A DNA stretch of 64,000 nucleotides from Nemertoderma westbladi (Eukaryota; Xenacoelomorpha; Nemertodermatida; Nemertodermatidae). Position 1 is the stretch's first letter. Each line of letters starts with the position of its first letter. Of the stretch, positions 60,751-64,000 are shown in pieces. The notes beneath the pieces were generated by a model that worked only from the letters and a program-made list of their open reading frames with translations, made no database searches and was not told the DNA's origin. Both the position numbers and the translations under genes were made by a program. The stretch covers positions 1 to 64,000 of the forward strand of contig JAUCBJ010005047.1 in NCBI GenBank assembly GCA_032718475.1, written 5' to 3'.

Positions 60751-61537
60751 GTACTCCACAGAAACGGCTCTGATATTCGCTGATACGGTTATCCGAAAGG
60801 GAATCGATGCGGGAAAACTAACAGGCATTGTTACAATCGACCTAAAAAAGGCATTTGATACTGTAAACCACGATAACCTGTTAGAAAAACTCAAAGCGAT
60901 GGGTGCCTCACCTAAAACAAAAGAATGGTTTAGATCGTACTTAACTGGAAGAAAACAGTATGTGTCAATAGGAAATGCTAAATCTACCACACGTCCAGTA
61001 ATCCATGGAGTACCACAAGGGTCAGTCTTGGGAGTTCTATTGTTCCAGGGGAATGTCAATGACTTCCACATTGTGATTGAAGATGATACTCTTGACCCGG
61101 TATTTGCAGATGATACAAATCTAATGAAATCGGATAGAGACGCAGAAACTATATCCAAGTCATTAAGCGCTACAATGGACCGTGTTCTTGACTGGTGCAT
61201 TCAAAACAAGTTAACCATTAACTTTGACAAAACATTCGCTATTCTTATTGGATCCCACCAGCGAATTGCAGCTTCCCCGAAGTTAGAAGTATATTGTGAT
61301 GGCCGGAAGATTGAGAATGCGACATCAATTACATACCTCGGTTCTGATATAAACCAATGTTTGACTGGTATCGAAATGGCCTCCAAAGTAATCAGTAAAT
61401 GCAACAAACGCCTAAAGTTTTTGCATCGATATGGAAGTGTCTTGGATAAATTTACGCGTCATACTACCTTTTATGAACTAGTACATTTTATCAATATTTT
61501 AGCGTCCTATGTTTCACAAATTTTAACAAACCTTTAA
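60749..61537 (+). pseudogene. LINE reverse transcriptase fragment
   Basis: 262 codons: STETALIFADTVIRKGID (motif 2a region), GIVTIDLKKAFDTVNHDNLL (motif A), GVPQGSVLGVLLFQGNVNDF (motif B; the usual SPLLF is changed), VFADDTNLMKS (catalytic FADD), LTINFDKTFAILI (motif D), TYLGSDINQ (motif E). The frame then diverges after LKFLHR into an unrelated Leu/Phe-rich end. The N-terminal half is missing. Same family as the minus-strand LINE at 49953-51950. Not functional. Confidence 0.85.
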
Positions 61538-61697
61538 CGAATTTTATCAATCTTTTAAGAGTACTACATTTTATCAACGAACTTTCATAACTTTTTTACC
61601 TTGCGTGACTCTTTACCTAGCTTTAAATATTAGAGTATGAAAATTATTATAGGACCCTCATGGAAACGAGGTATATACCTCATGAGGCTATCCTTAC
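60751..61697 (+). mobile_element. LINE fragment with RT and 3' hairpin, plus strand
   Basis: 5'-truncated at 60750 and bounded on the right by the tail of another, minus-strand LINE at about 61707. It has the RT frame, then about 110 bp, then the hairpin (61652-61693). The roughly 100-150 residues expected between LKFLHR and the ORF2 end are missing, so an internal deletion has occurred near 61440. Confidence 0.8.
61652..61693 (+). other. LINE 3' RNA hairpin, copy B
   Basis: GGACCCTCATGGAAACGAGG then TATATACCTCATGAGGCTAT and CC. Outer stem CCTCAT/ATGAGG, bulge GGAAAC, inner stem GAGGT/ACCTC. Differs from copy A by paired changes in both stems. Confidence 0.7.
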
Positions 61698-61706
61698 ACC
61701 AGAACC

Positions 61707-62385
61707 TTGGAATTGGAATTGGAATTTTTTATTTCACATTAAATCAGTTAAAAACAAGCACTAAAGATAGCATTAAAATATAACATATGAAGTGTAAGGA
61801 AAAGCAAAGGCAACAAACCAATGTACAGTATGGTATTCAACATGTCCTAGAAAAAGTATTTTAACGGAAAACAGTACAAAACAAACATAGATAAATAAAA
61901 TGACCTTCAATAATTTTTAAACACCATTTACAACAATTATGGTAAGACATTTCTATTTCAGGCTTTAGGACCAACAAACTTAGTGGATACGAGATGAAAG
62001 GTGTAAGTGCAGCAACTATAAAATTATTGAAATTTTACTAAAAATTATTGTAATTATGAGAAGGAATTTAGGACCATACGAAGACAGTGGATACGAGGTG
62101 CAAGGTATAAATAAAAGAAACAACAACAGAATAATTATAAAAACGTTCGACACCAATAAAATCTATATTTTATGAACTGTATTTATTTCTATTGTCTTAC
62201 TAAAAATATTATTTACTGTAGTTATTTCTAATAAGTTTACCGCGGTAAGTTAGAAATTATAATAAATACACAATGCATATATTATATATACTGAGACTTA
62301 ATTACAGAATTAAGCAGTGATTTGGCGTCGAGGATAACCCCATGAGACTATGTCTCGTTTTCATGAGGGTCCTCACTATATCAGG
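61707..62385 (-). mobile_element. LINE 3' UTR with GGAATT-type tail, minus strand
   Basis: Read on the minus strand it runs from about 62385 through hairpin copy C (62372-62332), some 600 nt of AT-rich UTR, GTGAAATAAAAAATTCC and a CCAATT repeat tail ending at about 61707. No coding part remains. Same layout (hairpin, then 600-700 nt, then tail) as the LINE at 49953-51950. Confidence 0.65.
62332..62372 (-). other. LINE 3' RNA hairpin, copy C
   Basis: On the minus strand GGACCCTCATGAAAACGAGA then CATAGTCTCATGGGGTTATC and C. Outer stem CCTCAT/ATGGGG (one G-U pair), bulge GAAAAC, inner stem GAGAC/GTCTC. Confidence 0.7.
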
Positions 62386-62765
62386 AAATATTCAAATCGA
62401 TAAAGGTTCTATGAAGTTGATACATATAGTATTATAGTATGTTACATATGTACATTATTGCAAATAAGTTTAAGTCGAATTGCAATAATTTAGGAAGAAC
62501 TAAATAATATAAAACACAATTAGGCGAATAAATATAAATATTACTAATAACCATGACTAATTAATATCCATTAAGTTAAAATATTCTGGGCATAGGAGTT
62601 TCACTCATAACTTTTAGCAAGGAGTTTTCCTCCCTTCGGTTATCCCCTCCTCGTAAAATAAAATAAGAACATAAATAAAATAAAAACATAAAATAAAATA
62701 AAAACGTACTGTATATACATGAAATAGGTATTATCTTAAAAACAATCTTAAAGCATAAGAGTTTA
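62386..62765. other. No recognisable gene
   Basis: AT-rich DNA between a LINE 3' UTR and the LTR, with an (AAAATAAAATAAA)-like stretch at about 62655-62705. Confidence 0.5.
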
Positions 62766-63014
62766 TGTAGTGACATCAGGACTTCAGACTATATTATATG
62801 GCTCGCCCCATATACATAGGCCATGGGACTACTGATATATAGGACTCACGACAAACTGCAGTATTACGGTATTATTATATAGTTTGGCCTGGGGTATATC
62901 TCCGTACTGCATGCATCAGTACTGCATGCATTACCGGGATACATTTGCACTTCTGTACGTTGGCACTTATATATTATACAGCCAGATATGCTGATATATT
63001 ATTACTTTACTACA
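62766..63014 (+). mobile_element. 5' LTR of an LTR retrotransposon
   Basis: 249 bp bounded by the inverted hexamers TGTAGT (62766) and ACTACA (63009-63014), i.e. the TG...CA rule. It is immediately followed by a TGG-starting primer-binding site and then gag, which fixes its right end. A TATATAG at about 62876 could be the promoter TATA. The partner 3' LTR is outside the window, so the left end is inferred from the terminal inverted repeat only. Confidence 0.7.
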
Positions 63015-63032
63015 TGGCGCTGCGAGTAGCTC
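63015..63032 (+). promoter_or_regulatory. Primer-binding site
   Basis: TGGCGCTGCGAGTAGCTC directly follows the LTR; TGG pairs with a tRNA 3' CCA. The first 12 bases resemble the 3' end of a serine-type tRNA with one mismatch, from memory only; the primer tRNA is not established. Confidence 0.55.
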
Positions 63033-63079
63033 TATCTACGATCCGCCGGGGATCAATATAGACTCCAGCAGCTGATACG

Positions 63080-64000
63080 ATGTCGGTCGCCGGCGACACC
63101 GAATGGCTGGACCTCACCCCGGAGGAAATACAGCAGCTGGACCGTCAGTCGCTGCTACAGTATTGTGCTGACGCCGGAGTTCATTACGACGGCCGAACTT
63201 CCACCCTAAACCTCCGCAAACGTTTAATCGCAACAATATCGGACGACACCCCCACGATCCCACGTACTCCGGATTTCGCGATGATCCTCGCTAAACAACA
63301 GGCGGACTCGGATGCTCGCCTGGCTGCGGTTCTCGAGCAGACCGAGGTCCGCATGGCGGAGCAACAGGCCCGATCCGACGCCCGGTTAATGGACCTCCTT
63401 GCCCAACTGGGTCGCCCCAACCCAGTTGATCCAGCAGTTGAACCTGCCGCCGGAGCAGCCGCCGCCGCTGCACCGGTAAACCGACGGCGTCTCATCGACG
63501 TCACAAACCTTGACAGACTCGACACTACCGTCGACCTGCCCGCTTTCCGCCGTTGGCGGAAAAGCTGGGATGTTAATGGACGTCGCCAGCAGGCGGAAAC
63601 TTACCCGCGTGGGGAGCAAGTTTACGCCCTTATCTCTGCCCTCGGTTCTGACCTACAGGAGGTCGTGTCAGTCACCCTCCACATCGACCTGAACAGCGTC
63701 GATACAACCACCGAACGAATTCTCGATGGACTGCAGGCCCACCTCCGCTCCAAACGGAGCATCGCCTTGGACCGCCTCGCATTCCATAAACCTTTAAACG
63801 TCGACAGGGGCCCCAGGAACCCTTTGACGCGTTCCACGTCTCGTTGGTGGAATTAGCGGATAACGCCGAACTCTGCAACCACTGCAGAGAAAACCAAATC
63901 GTGACACAGATTCTGGTCGGACTAAATTCCGCCGAAACCCAAACCGAACTGTTGAAGGTACTTCCCCAACCCACCCTCGAGGACTGCATAAAAATATGCC
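63080..64000 (+). pseudogene. LTR retrotransposon Gag, frameshifted, runs off the window
   Basis: Frame 63080-63856 has an N-terminal LTPEEIQQLDRQSLLQYCAD segment (SAP-like), a helical Gln/Ala-rich stretch, an Ala/Pro linker, and a capsid-like core with LPAFRRWRKSWDVN, EQVYALISALGSDL and ERILDGLQAHLRSKRS, as in Ty3/gypsy-type Gag of invertebrates. After about 63810 the homologous reading moves to another frame (QEPFDAFHVSLVELADNAEL, VTQILVGLNS, TLEDCIKIC) and stays open to the window end, so there is one indel near 63805-63815 (in a GGGGCCCC-rich spot), either a true mutation or a sequencing error. Zinc knuckles and pol would lie beyond 64000. GC-rich compared with its surroundings, which suggests a recent arrival. 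Confidence 0.75.

Noticed and set aside
63184-63989. Minus-strand ORFs rich in Arg and Ala
   Set aside because: Antisense shadows of the GC-rich gag.

Overview
The window is animal nuclear DNA. Two conserved eukaryotic genes are present, a full-length mTOR kinase and an EMC8/9 subunit of the ER membrane protein complex, set among metazoan-type non-LTR retrotransposons, an LTR retrotransposon, several terminal-inverted-repeat elements and very large tandem arrays. The standard genetic code fits all intact reading frames. The word TAGGCCTA and relatives recur in unique DNA, which I loosely associate with marine invertebrates (ambulacrarian-like); the sequence does not fix the species.

Layout. 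1-9031: a 65-bp satellite whose unit encodes a piece of a LINE ORF2 C-terminus, followed by the rest of that C-terminus and its 3' UTR (to about 9745). 10280-11465: a broken LINE carrying a small insertion with a pol III B-box-like sequence, joined to an RTE-type 3' fragment. 11466-12650: a spacerless palindrome of about 1.2 kb. 13437-14126: intronless EMC8/9. 14247-15629: small minisatellites. 16114-17655: an RTE-like reverse transcriptase copy. 18215-18339: a possible exon. 19138-21158: a foldback element. 21155-27644: two adjacent satellites (39 bp, then 60/64 bp). 27770-28418: a reverse-transcriptase relic cut off by the next satellite. 28419-36183: a 91/121-bp satellite split by a 1.5-kb LINE insertion. 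36551-40059: a 64-bp satellite with higher-order structure. 40372-40760: a G-rich 27-bp minisatellite. 41747-49873 (minus strand): mTOR in only two exons. 49953-51950: a LINE of the same family as those at 60.7-62.4 kb. 52292-60135: a dense zone of nested inverted-repeat elements. 60600-62385: pieces of three LINEs. 62766-64000: the 5' LTR, primer-binding site and frameshifted gag of an LTR retrotransposon running off the window.

How it fits together. Only EMC8/9 and mTOR look like functional host genes; they act in different processes (ER membrane-protein insertion, and nutrient and growth signalling), and nothing suggests co-regulation. About 25-26 kb, roughly 40% of the window, is tandem repeat built from at least seven unrelated units. 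Most of the remainder is transposon-derived. The most informative observations are the birth of the 65-bp satellite from LINE coding sequence, a 3' RNA hairpin shared by three LINE copies with paired (compensatory) base changes, a near-complete loss of introns in mTOR, and two TIR elements with recognisable target-site duplications, one having an unoccupied copy of its target nearby.
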